Positions 26,901-35,894 of a stretch of 64,000 nt of DNA are shown here, in pieces. The stretch is from positions 18,341 to 82,340 of the forward strand of contig JBCDLX010000022.1 of NCBI GenBank assembly GCA_038744785.1. The letters run 5' to 3'. Every line of letters starts with the position of its first letter. Within the stretch, counting starts at the first letter, position 1. Source of the DNA: Ovoidimarina sp038744785 (GTDB lineage: Bacteria > Pseudomonadota > Alphaproteobacteria > Rhodobacterales > Rhodobacteraceae). Below the pieces are notes generated by a model. That model did no database searches, was not told where the DNA came from, and was given only the letters and a program-made list of their open reading frames with translations. Both the position numbers and the translations under genes were made by a program.

Positions 26901-28214
26901 CTAGCGGTAGGCGTGAAGCTGCCCGTTGCCGGAAACGACATAGAGAGTACCCCCGACCACGGCCGGAAGTGATGCGGCACCACCGGGAACCTCGACAGCC
27001 CCGACAAGTGCGCCCGTCTGGGGACTAAAAAGCCGCATCTGACCGTCCCCCGAGACCACCACAAGACGACTTCCGGCGAGTGTCGGCCCGTAGTGGTCAA
27101 AAATCGCCTCGCGGCGGCGCGGACGCTCCTTCACGAAGTACGGCAGCTCCACGGACCAGACCAGTGCGCCCGTTGCGGCATCGAGGCGCACCAGTTCATT
27201 TCGATCCGAAATAACAAAAGCCGAACCGCCAGCGACAACTGGCGGACCAAGCGCGCCATAATCCGCCGTCCAGAGCCGCTCGCCTGACGCGACTTCAAGC
27301 GCCATGGTCCGCCCAGAGGGATTGCCTGTATAGATCGTATCGCCAACGATCACTGGATCACCTGTGACATCGGTAATCCTTGCATAGACGCGGCCAAGGC
27401 GTCGGCCCGAGACAGACGTGTTCCAGATTCGCAAACCCGATTGCCTGAAAACCGACAAGAGCTCACCCGAGTTCAGGGGTAAATACACACGCCCCGCTGA
27501 AACTGCCGGAGATCCACCGCCGACGACGCCTGATGGGCTTGGCAAGCCAGCGGTCTCCCACTGCACGCGACCGGTGCGCGCATCCACCGCCCAGCCGCGA
27601 CTATCAGTGGAAACCACGAAAACAGTACCGCCATCCACCGTTGGCGCAGATGATGATGCGGCCCCAAGACGTTGTACCCAGATCTCGGCCCCGTTAGACG
27701 CATCAAGCGCCGTCAACCGCCCAAATCCTGTGGTGACAAAGATCCGGGTTCCGTCGGTCGCAAGCCCGCCCCCCGAGGCGTCGTCTTCACGCTCGTTCAG
27801 TGGTGTCAGATCGACGGACCAAAGCGTCTGGCCATTTGCAGACGTTGCCGTGACCGTCGCGCGGCTGTCGAGCGTAAAGATGCGACCGCCTGTAACGACT
27901 GGGTCTGCTGTAATCCTGTGCCGACGGTCGTTACCTGATCCGATCGGACGGCTCCATATCAGCTGCGGGTTTCCTGACAGGGCCGCGTTAGGCGGGCGGT
28001 TAACCGGATTGGCGGCCCGGTGCGTCCATGACGTGGTCCGCTGCTGAGCCGGAGCAGAAAATGCCGTTGAACGACTCGCTGTCGTTTCGGTAGGGGGTAG
28101 ATCCAACGGCGCTCGCAGATCTAACCGTTCGCCAACCAAGATGTTTTCACGGGTGCAACCTGCCAGCGCGAGCGCAATACATAAGCCTGCGAGCGCCGCC
28201 CATCTGCCAGTCAT
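26901..28214 (-). CDS. bamB: Outer membrane assembly lipoprotein BamB
   Basis: A PQQ-like beta-propeller subunit of the BAM complex, which inserts beta-barrel proteins into the outer membrane. The 437-residue protein has a lipoprotein signal with lipobox LAGC, a proline-rich linker, then repeated blades (GRIFTLDSRATVTATSANG, GTVFVVSTDSRGWAVDARTG, SAFVISDRNELVRLDAATG). The ATG follows GGAAGGG. The order YfgM-like-bamB-der matches the conserved bacterial arrangement. Confidence 0.94.
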   Translation of the reverse strand: MTGRWAALAGLCIALALAGCTRENILVGERLDLRAPLDLPPTETTASRSTAFSAPAQQRTTSWTHRAANPVNRPPNAALSGNPQLIWSRPIGSGNDRRHRITADPVVTGGRIFTLDSRATVTATSANGQTLWSVDLTPLNEREDDASGGGLATDGTRIFVTTGFGRLTALDASNGAEIWVQRLGAASSSAPTVDGGTVFVVSTDSRGWAVDARTGRVQWETAGLPSPSGVVGGGSPAVSAGRVYLPLNSGELLSVFRQSGLRIWNTSVSGRRLGRVYARITDVTGDPVIVGDTIYTGNPSGRTMALEVASGERLWTADYGALGPPVVAGGSAFVISDRNELVRLDAATGALVWSVELPYFVKERPRRREAIFDHYGPTLAGSRLVVVSGDGQMRLFSPQTGALVGAVEVPGGAASLPAVVGGTLYVVSGNGQLHAYR

Positions 28215-28253
28215 GCGTCAGCCCTTCCTTGTCCCCGTGGCGCCATTGTGCGG

Positions 28254-28910
28254 TTATCCCGCCTCCACTTCACCGCCAAGGGCTACAATCAACTGCGAGA
28301 CCCTATTGCGCAAGCCTTGGGTTGCTTCCGCGTCCGACAAAAGATCCGTCAGAACCTGGAGCGCGGCCTCGGTGTCGCCTGCCGCGACATGGGCGTGCGC
28401 CGTCGCCTCTAACGCCAAGGGCCGGTAAGGTGCGCCCGGGATCGTCAGCCCCGACAGCCGCGACAGCCGCTCATCCGGTGGTAGCGCATCGCCGCGTAGC
28501 GTGACCGCCTTCAGTGCGGCCAGATCACGATAAACCTGCGCCACGTCAGGGTCGGCTGCAAGCGCGTCAAGCCGGTCCAGCGCCGCCGCGCGCGATGTCG
28601 GATCGTCTTCGGCCTGTGCAGCGGCGAGCATTGCAAGAAGTGCAGCCGCATCCGCCTCTGCTTCAATCCCGGCAAGCGTTGTGGCCCGTGCACCGGGTGT
28701 ATCGGCTTCAAGCGCGGCCAGTACCGCGTCCCCGCGCGCTTCGGCGTCGGATCGTGCTTGCGCCTTACGCCATTCGTTGATCGCCGCTCCGCCGACAAGC
28801 GCAACCACGGCCACTACGGCGATCCAGCCGTATTTGCGCAAGTAGCCGAACAGTTTGTCGCGGCGGACCTCCTCGGTGACTTCGTTGATGAAACTGTCTT
28901 CGCTTGCCAC
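28254..28910 (-). CDS. YfgM-like tetratricopeptide membrane protein
   Basis: A 218-residue protein: a short cytoplasmic N-terminus (ASEDSFINEVTEEVRRDKLFGYLRKYG), one TM segment, then a helical periplasmic repeat region rich in alanine. YfgM-family proteins associate with SecYEG and periplasmic chaperones. The GTG at 28910 is preferred because family members begin just before the DSFIxEVTEEVRRD segment; an ATG seven codons upstream is the alternative. It is 39 bases upstream of bamB. Confidence 0.85.
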   Translation of the reverse strand: MASEDSFINEVTEEVRRDKLFGYLRKYGWIAVVAVVALVGGAAINEWRKAQARSDAEARGDAVLAALEADTPGARATTLAGIEAEADAAALLAMLAAAQAEDDPTSRAAALDRLDALAADPDVAQVYRDLAALKAVTLRGDALPPDERLSRLSGLTIPGAPYRPLALEATAHAHVAAGDTEAALQVLTDLLSDAEATQGLRNRVSQLIVALGGEVEAG

Positions 28911-29071
28911 GTTTGTCTCGCCCCGCTGCATCAAGTCGCGCCCTGATACCCGCAACACCCCCCTTGGGACAAGGCTGCATAGGGCATTGTCAGACAACAC
29001 GATTGAGCGCAGATCCGCTGCACGCGACCGCAATCAGACTTGCAGGTATCGGCACGATGGATTAAATTGAA

Positions 29072-29084
29072 CTGAACGGTTCAG
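29072..29084. promoter_or_regulatory. Palindrome upstream of the RND efflux operon
   Basis: CTGAACGGTTCAG, perfect 6+1+6 dyad symmetry, located about 110 bases before the adaptor start and 160 bases before the divergent YfgM-like gene. It looks like a dimeric repressor site of the kind often found before RND pumps, but no regulator gene is adjacent. Confidence 0.5.
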
Positions 29085-29194
29085 ATTACTTCGGCGATCC
29101 AGTTGCGCTTTCGACGCGTATCAGGAACGAAGCCAACGAGCCGAAGTGCACGAATTGGAGCTGACGACCTGTCGTTCAGCAAGAAAGACTGACG

Positions 29195-30853
29195 ATGAGA
29201 CTTATTTCTATTCTGACCGCGGCAGTGGTCATTGTCGCCCTCTATTTCTTCGTTTTGCAGCGCGATGCGCTGTTTTCGCTATCAGGGCGCGACGCATCCG
29301 AACCAACCGTTGCGTCAAGCGAGGAGGACGCTCCCGCCGCCGAGCCCGAAGACGCAACACAGAGGATCTCAGTCGTCGCAAGACGGTCGCTCGCCGATCA
29401 GGTGGACAGTGCAGTGATTCTAAGGGGCCGCACAGAAGCCGCACGGCAAGTCGACGTCCGCGCGGAGACCTCGGGCCGGGTGATCAGCGAACCTCTGCGC
29501 AGAGGTGCCTACGTCGAAGCAGGCGAATTGCTTTGTCGCATTGATCCTGGCACGCGCGAAGTCGATCTTGCCGAAGCAAAGGCGTTGTTGGCTGAGGCAC
29601 AATCCCGGCTTCCGGAATCCGAAGCCCGTTTGGCTGAAGCCCGCGCTGCCCTGCCTGCCGCCCAGGCCCTGATCACCGAAGCCCGAGCCCGCGTGCCCGA
29701 GGCCGAGGCACGCCTTTCGGAGGCAAAAGCTGGCCTTCCCGCCGCCCAAGCGGACCTTTTGCAAGCCGAAGCAGGCGTACCGGCCGCTGAAGCTGCGCTG
29801 GTCGAGGCCCGCACTCGTTTGCCCGAAGCCGAAGCCCGGGTGATCGAGGCCGACGCGAGGTTCCGTGAAGCGATGATAAATGTGAATGCCGCAAGCCGGC
29901 TAAGCGAAGGTGGATTCGCCTCGGATACCCGCGTGGCCTCTGCTGAAGCAGCCCGCGAGGCCGCGCGGGCGCAGATTCAATCCGCGAATTCACAGATCGA
30001 AGGCGCAAGGGCCGGCATTCAATCCGCCGTTTCCGCCGTCGAGGGCGCGAAGTCCGAGGTCGAAACGGCTCGTAGCCGCATTGAGGGTGCACGTGCCTCG
30101 ATCGCATCAGCAGAAAGCCAAGTCGAAGGGGCGGAAGCCGGAGTGATCTCGGCCGAATCCTCGCTCGAAGGCGCGCGGGCCAGCATCCAGTCCGCGGTCT
30201 CGGGTGTTGAAGCCGCCAAGGCGGGCATCCAATCTGCCGAAGCGGCGGTCGCGGCCGCCGAGCGGGAACTGGAGCGCTTGGAAATCCTTGCGCCTTTTGG
30301 CGGGCTTCTGGAATCCGACGCAGCCGAACTTGGCGCGCTACTGCAGCCCGGATCATTGTGTGCAACAGTGATCCAGCTCAACCCCCTAAAACTTGTGGGC
30401 TTTGTCCCTGAGACACAGGTTGATCGCGTAACCCTTGGCGCGGCAGCCAGTGCGCGTCTGGCGTCGGGTCGCGAGGTGCTGGGCCGTGTGTCGTTTCTGT
30501 CCCGCTCTGCCGATCCGAACACCCGGACGTTCCGCGTCGAGGTTCGAGTCGAAAACAGTGAAGAAACGATCCGCGACGGTCAAACGGCTGAAATTATTGT
30601 CGCCTCGGACGGCGCAGAGGCGCATCTTTTGCCGCAATCTGCACTGACGCTCGATAATGATGGGCGGCTTGGCGTTCGGGTGGTTGCGGAAAACAAGACC
30701 GCTGCCTTTGCACCGATTTCCGTCTTGCGCGACTCGGTTGAAGGAATATGGGTGACGGGGCTGGGTGAAAGTGCTGATGTTATTGTTGTCGGACAGGAGT
30801 ATGTGACCGATGGTGTTCCGGTCGAACCCACTTATCAGGGAGCCGTAGAATGA
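29195..30853 (+). CDS. RND efflux periplasmic adaptor with extended coiled-coil hairpin
   Basis: A 552-residue membrane fusion protein linking an RND pump to an outer-membrane channel. An N-terminal TM anchor (MRLISILTAAVVIVALYFFVLQ) precedes an acidic linker, the first lipoyl half (TSGRVISEPLRRGAYVEAGELLC), a coiled-coil hairpin at about 125-364, the second lipoyl half (LEILAPFGGLLESDAAELG) and the beta-barrel (GLAA-type VTLGAAASARLASG). The hairpin consists of regular alanine-rich repeats, LPEAEARLxEARA-type in the ascending arm and EGARASIxSAESxV-type in the descending arm. It is far longer than in AcrA (about 38 residues per helix). It overlaps the pump gene by four bases. Confidence 0.9.
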   Translation: MRLISILTAAVVIVALYFFVLQRDALFSLSGRDASEPTVASSEEDAPAAEPEDATQRISVVARRSLADQVDSAVILRGRTEAARQVDVRAETSGRVISEPLRRGAYVEAGELLCRIDPGTREVDLAEAKALLAEAQSRLPESEARLAEARAALPAAQALITEARARVPEAEARLSEAKAGLPAAQADLLQAEAGVPAAEAALVEARTRLPEAEARVIEADARFREAMINVNAASRLSEGGFASDTRVASAEAAREAARAQIQSANSQIEGARAGIQSAVSAVEGAKSEVETARSRIEGARASIASAESQVEGAEAGVISAESSLEGARASIQSAVSGVEAAKAGIQSAEAAVAAAERELERLEILAPFGGLLESDAAELGALLQPGSLCATVIQLNPLKLVGFVPETQVDRVTLGAAASARLASGREVLGRVSFLSRSADPNTRTFRVEVRVENSEETIRDGQTAEIIVASDGAEAHLLPQSALTLDNDGRLGVRVVAENKTAAFAPISVLRDSVEGIWVTGLGESADVIVVGQEYVTDGVPVEPTYQGAVE

Positions 30854-33800
30854 CGGGTATCGTCGACTGGGCCGCCGGTCGGGCCCGGATGATCATTGCG
30901 TTTATCATCCTGTCGCTTCTGGCCGGAGGCTTCAGCTATGTCGGCCTTCCGAAAGAGGGCGAGCCCGATATTGAAATCCCTGCGCTGGTTGTGTCGGTTC
31001 CCTTTCCGGGAATCTCGACGGAAGATTCCGAGAAGCTGATCGTAAAGCCGATGGAGACCGAGCTCTCCGATCTCGACGGCCTGAAAGAGATGCTCGGGAC
31101 CGCCGCCGAAGGCTATGCCAACGTTGTGCTAGAGTTCGACTTCGGCTGGGACAAGACAAAGATTATGGCCGATGTCCGCGATCGGATGGACGCGGCGGAA
31201 GCAGAGTTCCCGGATGGATTCGAACGCTACTCGATTTCCGAGATCAACTTCTCGGAGTTCCCGATCATCATCGTAAACCTGTCTGGCCCGGTCCCAGAAC
31301 GCACGCTGTTGCGGATCGCCAAGGACTTGCAAGACAGGCTCGAAGGTTTGGAGCCGGTCCTGGACGCGGAGCTTGCAGGCCACCGCGATGAGATGCTTGA
31401 GGTCGTGATCGACCCATTGCGTCTTGAAGCCTACAATATCACCGCGGATGAGTTGGTCGAGGTCGTCGTTAACAATAACCAACTGATCGCAGCGGGCGAG
31501 ATTGAGTCAGCAACCGGCGCGTTCGGCGTGAAGATCCCAGCCTCGTACAGCGAGCCCCGTGACGTCTTCAACCTTCCGGTCAAGGTGGACGGCGACCGGG
31601 TTGTAACGCTTGGCGATCTGACCGACATCCGACTGACGTTCGAAGACCGCGACGGCACCGCCCGCTTCAACGGCGAGAACACTGTCGCGCTGCAGGTCGT
31701 GAAGCGGAAAGGCTTCAACATCATTGACACGGCCGAATTGATAAAGGCCGAGGTCGCCGCCGAGCGGGCGACGTGGCCCGTGGAGTTGCAAACGGCCATC
31801 GAGGTTGGAACGTCGAATGACCACAGCCGGATCATCAAGTCGATGGTGAGTCAGCTTGAAGGTTCGGTTCTGACGGCGGTTGCGCTTGTGATGATTGTCG
31901 TATTGGCCGCTCTAGGTTCGCGTTCTGCGCTGCTTGTGGGGTTCGCTATTCCAACCTCGTTCCTTCTTTGTTTCGCGTTCCTCGCGGTCATGGAAGTTGC
32001 AGTGTCAAATATCGTAATGTTCGGGTTGATCCTTGCAGTCGGCATGCTTGTCGATGGCGCAATTGTTGTGGTCGAGTATGCCGACCGGCGCATCCGCGAA
32101 GGATCGGGTCCGATGCGCGCGTATGTCGAGGCGGCAAAACGCATGTTCTGGCCCATTGTTTCGTCCACCGCGACGACGCTTTGTGCATTCCTGCCTATGC
32201 TGTTCTGGCCCGGTGTTCCCGGCCAGTTTATGGGCATGCTACCAGTGACCTTGATCTTCGTTCTGTCCGCGTCGCTTGTGGTGGCCCTGATCTATCTGCC
32301 TGTAATGGGCGGCGTCGCGGGCCGGATGAGCCGTAGCTTTGAAGGGGGGTCGACCTGGCTGAAGGCGCGGCTTCCATGGTGGGCCTGTGCTGCATTGGTG
32401 CCGGTTTCGCTCTACGCAATGTTCCTCGGGGCGATGCAAATCCTGAACCCTGGCTACCTATTGCCAGAAGGGGTCGGGTTCGCCGCCACTTTCTTCGGGA
32501 TTATTTTGTTTCTTGGCGCGGCGGTCGCCTCGTCCGTCACGCTCGGCGCCGCCCGGATCGAACGCCACCGCCAACGGATTGATGGGGGCTATCGCCGGAC
32601 TGCCTTTGGGCGGTTCATTCGCTTAATCGCCGGAAACCCCGTGATGCCTCTTGTGGCGATTGCAGCAGTAGTTGGCTTCGTCATCGCGACGTTCGGATAC
32701 TATGGTCAGAACAACAATGGTGTTGAGTTCTTTGTCGAGAACGAGCCCGAGCAGGCCATCGTCTACGTTCGAGCACGCGGCAACCTGTCAGTCGACGAGA
32801 AAGACGCCTTGGTGCGTCAGGTCGAGAATGTGATATTGGAAATCGATGGCATCGATTCCGCATTTGCTTTTGCAGGTGCCGGGGGGTTGAACAACAATAC
32901 CGGCGGCGCCAGTGGTCCGCGTGACACGATCGGACAAGTCCAGATCGAACTTATCCCCTGGGAAGACCGACCAACCACCCAGGTTCCTATGCAGATCCTT
33001 GGAATGGATGGAATATTTGGCATTCCTTTCACGCGGACCATTGTCGACCCTGTTTATGATGGCGACGCGGTTCTGAATGTCCTTCAGACCCGGATGAACG
33101 AGATCCCCGGTATATACACAGAGATCCTGAACCTTGCCCAAGGTCCGGCGCAGGGCAAGCCAGTGCATCTGCGGCTTAAGGGTGACGACCCTGCAGCCTT
33201 GCGCGAGGCCGTGGCCATTGCACGCGACAAGTTCGAGGCAACCGAGGGACTGATTGACATCGAGGATACACGGCCACTGCCGGGTATCGACTGGCAAATC
33301 GACGTCGATGTGGAACAAGCAGGACGTTATGGCGCCGATGTTGCCACTGTCGGGGCAATGATCCAGCTCGTGACTCGGGGTATTCTTCTGGACACGATGC
33401 GGGTGGACAGCTCGGATGAAGAGATCGACATTCGCGTGCGCCTGCCAGAAGAGGACAGGGTCCTAACCACACTCGATTCCTTGCGCATCCGCACCAATGA
33501 TGGGCTGGTGCCATTGTCGAACTTCATTACACGCGCCCCGGTTGACCGGCTGGCACAGATAGATCGGGTCGACCAGTCCCGCTACCTTGACGTGAAGGCA
33601 GATGTCACTGCGGGTCTTGTGACCGAAGCTGGGGTCCCGATGAACCCGAATGAGCGGATCGCGTATATAACCGATTGGATCGAAAGCGAAAGACCCCTGC
33701 CCTTTGGGATCGACTGGGAATGGACAGGCGACCAGGAGGATCAGGAGGAATCCGGACAATTCTTGATGTCGGCTTTTGCGGGGGCCCTTGGCCTAATGTT

Positions 33801-34479
33801 CATCATCCTGCTTGCGCAGTTCAATTCTTTCTACAACGCAATACTTGTGCTTCTGGCCGTCGTGCTATCGACCACCGGCGTCCTGATCGGAATGCTGGTC
33901 TGGAATCAGCCGTTTTCGATCATCATGACCGGGACCGGCATCGTCGCACTTGCGGGTATCGTGGTGAACAATAACATCGTGCTGATTGATACCTATCAGG
34001 AATTCTCGCGTTATATGCCCCGGATCGAGGCGATCGTGAGGACTGCAGAACAGCGCATACGTCCGGTGCTTTTGACGACGATCACCACGATGGCGGGTCT
34101 AGCACCCATGATGTTCGGACTGTCTTTGGACTTCATTGGTGGCGGATACTCGATCGACAGCCCGACAGCGCTTTGGTGGAAACAGCTTGCGACGGCGGTT
34201 GTGTTCGGCCTTGGTATTGCGACCGTCCTTACGCTGGTTTTCACACCTTCAATGCTGGCTCTCAGGGTCTGGGTGGTCACCTATGCCAAGTGGATTGCAC
34301 GTGCTTTGGAACGACTCAGCATGGGCCGGGCCAGCCGCGCGGCGCAAGACTGGGCGCTACAGCGTGCTGCGCGCCGGATTGCCGCTCCGGAAATCCTGTG
34401 GGACACCGCGCCTCAGCCGGTCGAGGAGGAAGCGATCATCGACCCCACGCCTGCTGCACCGCTGCGCGCGGCCGAGTAG
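30850..34479 (+). CDS. RND efflux permease with apparent two-helix insertion
   Basis: A 1209-residue proton-driven pump of the AcrB/HAE superfamily. It shows the N-terminal TM1, porter domains, TM4 motif GMLVDGAIVVVEYADRR (D402 present, the adjacent Asp of AcrB is Gly403) and the TM10-TM11 region with GIVVNNNIVLIDTY. Typical AcrB-type pumps are about 1030-1050 residues. The excess is partly a segment at about 497-575 containing two hydrophobic stretches (near 510-533 and 543-569) between TM6 and TM7, and partly a C-terminal tail. The substrate is unknown and no TolC gene is in the window. Confidence 0.92.
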   Translation: MTGIVDWAAGRARMIIAFIILSLLAGGFSYVGLPKEGEPDIEIPALVVSVPFPGISTEDSEKLIVKPMETELSDLDGLKEMLGTAAEGYANVVLEFDFGWDKTKIMADVRDRMDAAEAEFPDGFERYSISEINFSEFPIIIVNLSGPVPERTLLRIAKDLQDRLEGLEPVLDAELAGHRDEMLEVVIDPLRLEAYNITADELVEVVVNNNQLIAAGEIESATGAFGVKIPASYSEPRDVFNLPVKVDGDRVVTLGDLTDIRLTFEDRDGTARFNGENTVALQVVKRKGFNIIDTAELIKAEVAAERATWPVELQTAIEVGTSNDHSRIIKSMVSQLEGSVLTAVALVMIVVLAALGSRSALLVGFAIPTSFLLCFAFLAVMEVAVSNIVMFGLILAVGMLVDGAIVVVEYADRRIREGSGPMRAYVEAAKRMFWPIVSSTATTLCAFLPMLFWPGVPGQFMGMLPVTLIFVLSASLVVALIYLPVMGGVAGRMSRSFEGGSTWLKARLPWWACAALVPVSLYAMFLGAMQILNPGYLLPEGVGFAATFFGIILFLGAAVASSVTLGAARIERHRQRIDGGYRRTAFGRFIRLIAGNPVMPLVAIAAVVGFVIATFGYYGQNNNGVEFFVENEPEQAIVYVRARGNLSVDEKDALVRQVENVILEIDGIDSAFAFAGAGGLNNNTGGASGPRDTIGQVQIELIPWEDRPTTQVPMQILGMDGIFGIPFTRTIVDPVYDGDAVLNVLQTRMNEIPGIYTEILNLAQGPAQGKPVHLRLKGDDPAALREAVAIARDKFEATEGLIDIEDTRPLPGIDWQIDVDVEQAGRYGADVATVGAMIQLVTRGILLDTMRVDSSDEEIDIRVRLPEEDRVLTTLDSLRIRTNDGLVPLSNFITRAPVDRLAQIDRVDQSRYLDVKADVTAGLVTEAGVPMNPNERIAYITDWIESERPLPFGIDWEWTGDQEDQEESGQFLMSAFAGALGLMFIILLAQFNSFYNAILVLLAVVLSTTGVLIGMLVWNQPFSIIMTGTGIVALAGIVVNNNIVLIDTYQEFSRYMPRIEAIVRTAEQRIRPVLLTTITTMAGLAPMMFGLSLDFIGGGYSIDSPTALWWKQLATAVVFGLGIATVLTLVFTPSMLALRVWVVTYAKWIARALERLSMGRASRAAQDWALQRAARRIAAPEILWDTAPQPVEEEAIIDPTPAAPLRAAE

Positions 34480-34486
34480 GCCGCGC
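34466..34486 (+). terminator. Hairpin at the end of the RND operon
   Basis: GCGCGGCC, loop GAGTA, GGCCGCGC, an 8-bp perfect GC stem spanning the permease stop codon. There is no T tract, so it is a weak terminator call. Confidence 0.35.
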
Positions 34487-34506
34487 AAGCCGCTTCGCGC
34501 AACGGC

Positions 34507-34779
34507 TTACCAGGTCGAGTAACTTTGGCCGCGTCCGTGACGTTGGGATGCCTGCGCGGTAACGTAAACGAAAAGCGCAAGAAGCCCGCCAAGGCCAATC
34601 AGCGAATAAACTGCCACTTCGCGGCCGAACGGCCCGATCAAGAGACTATGAAGGGCGCTGTCCAGCAAGGACATCGCTGCCGTCCCTTCCAACAACAGAT
34701 AGAGCGCGCCCGAAGACACATGCGCGGCGAGGACGCCGAAAATTGACAGGACAAAGACGCTGCGGATCATTGGACGCAT
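34507..34779 (-). CDS. Small two-helix membrane protein, function unknown
   Basis: A 90-residue protein with hydrophobic segments at about 6-32 and 58-75. I recognise no family. The ATG at 34779 is preceded by GAGG with suitable spacing, and composition is consistent with real coding. It converges with the RND operon and is read away from the second desaturase gene. Confidence 0.55.
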   Translation of the reverse strand: MRPMIRSVFVLSIFGVLAAHVSSGALYLLLEGTAAMSLLDSALHSLLIGPFGREVAVYSLIGLGGLLALFVYVTAQASQRHGRGQSYSTW

Positions 34780-34908
34780 TTTGAGCCTCGCTATCTTGTG
34801 TAGCGAAACAATCTACCGGTAAATCCGGCAGAAGTTGGGCAGAACAGGCGGAAGATCCGCTAAGTGTGGCGGCAAAAGCGCGAAATCTGCCCGCGGAACA
34901 AGGGTGCC

Positions 34909-35802
34909 ATGGATCACAAGACCTTCCTGTCTTCGATCACACCAAGGGAAAGGGCGCGTCTGACAGAGACCGCCGATGGTCCTGGATTGCGGCACCTGGC
35001 GGGGCACGCAGGCGCAATCGCGGTGCTGGCGGTTTGGGTCGGCTTGGATCTGCCGTTCTGGCCATTGGCAATTCTGCCCTTGGGTATCGCCCTCGCTTTT
35101 CTGTTCACGCTGCAACACGAATGCACGCACCGAACACCGTTTCGCACGCCTTGGCTGAATGAAGCGCTTGGCCATCTGACCGGATTGATCCTGTTCCAGC
35201 CATTTGAATGGTTTCGTGCGTTCCATATGGCGCATCACCGCCACACGAACGATCCCGAACATGATCCAGAGTTGGAAGGCTCAAAGAAGCCAGAGACCTG
35301 GCGCGCGTTTGTTTGGTATCTCGCAGGCGCAGACTATTGGCGCGCAAAGCTGAGGACGCTTCTTGTCAATGCCGGTGGCGGGGACGATGCGGAGTACATT
35401 TCGGGCCGTGCGCGGCCCCGGATACAGCGGGAAGCCGTTGCAATGCTGGCCGTTTATGTGTTCCTGGCGGCGTTCACAGTGCTTGTGTCCCCTATCCTGT
35501 TCTGGCTTTGGCTATTGCCGCTTCTGGTGGGGTTTCCTGTCCTGCGGCTTTACCTTCTGGCGGAACACGGGCGATGCCCCGCTGTGGCCGACATGTTCGA
35601 CAATACAAGGACGACGCTGACGAACCGAACCGTTCGATTCCTCGCGTGGAACATGCCCTATCACGCAGAACACCACGCCTGGCCCACGGTTCCGTTTCAT
35701 CGGCTGCCAGCTCTGCACGAGATTGCCACGCCCCATCTGAAGCGGGTGAGCGATGGCTATCTTCGGTTCTCGAAAGAAACTTGGGCCGATCTGCAAGACT
35801 AG
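34909..35802 (+). CDS. Fatty acid desaturase-family protein
   Basis: A 297-residue membrane protein with histidine boxes HECTH (70-74), HMAHHRHTNDP and HAEHHAWP. This pattern fits the membrane di-iron desaturase/hydroxylase superfamily, distinct from the other desaturase in the window. Substrate could be an acyl lipid or another hydrophobic molecule such as a carotenoid. The start MDHKTFLSS is chosen because residues upstream are non-hydrophobic and lack a ribosome site. Confidence 0.85.
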   Translation: MDHKTFLSSITPRERARLTETADGPGLRHLAGHAGAIAVLAVWVGLDLPFWPLAILPLGIALAFLFTLQHECTHRTPFRTPWLNEALGHLTGLILFQPFEWFRAFHMAHHRHTNDPEHDPELEGSKKPETWRAFVWYLAGADYWRAKLRTLLVNAGGGDDAEYISGRARPRIQREAVAMLAVYVFLAAFTVLVSPILFWLWLLPLLVGFPVLRLYLLAEHGRCPAVADMFDNTRTTLTNRTVRFLAWNMPYHAEHHAWPTVPFHRLPALHEIATPHLKRVSDGYLRFSKETWADLQD

Positions 35803-35894
35803 CCGCTGGGCGCATCACCTTCCCGTCCACCTCGTAAATTGCCATGTCCACTAACGCCATGGTAGTGTCGCGGTGTTTCAAGCGGGGATCTGGA

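Noticed and set aside
29673..30365. Arginine- and proline-rich minus-strand frame opposite the adaptor coiled coil.
   Set aside because: Its composition is a by-product of the alanine/glutamate repeats on the coding strand.
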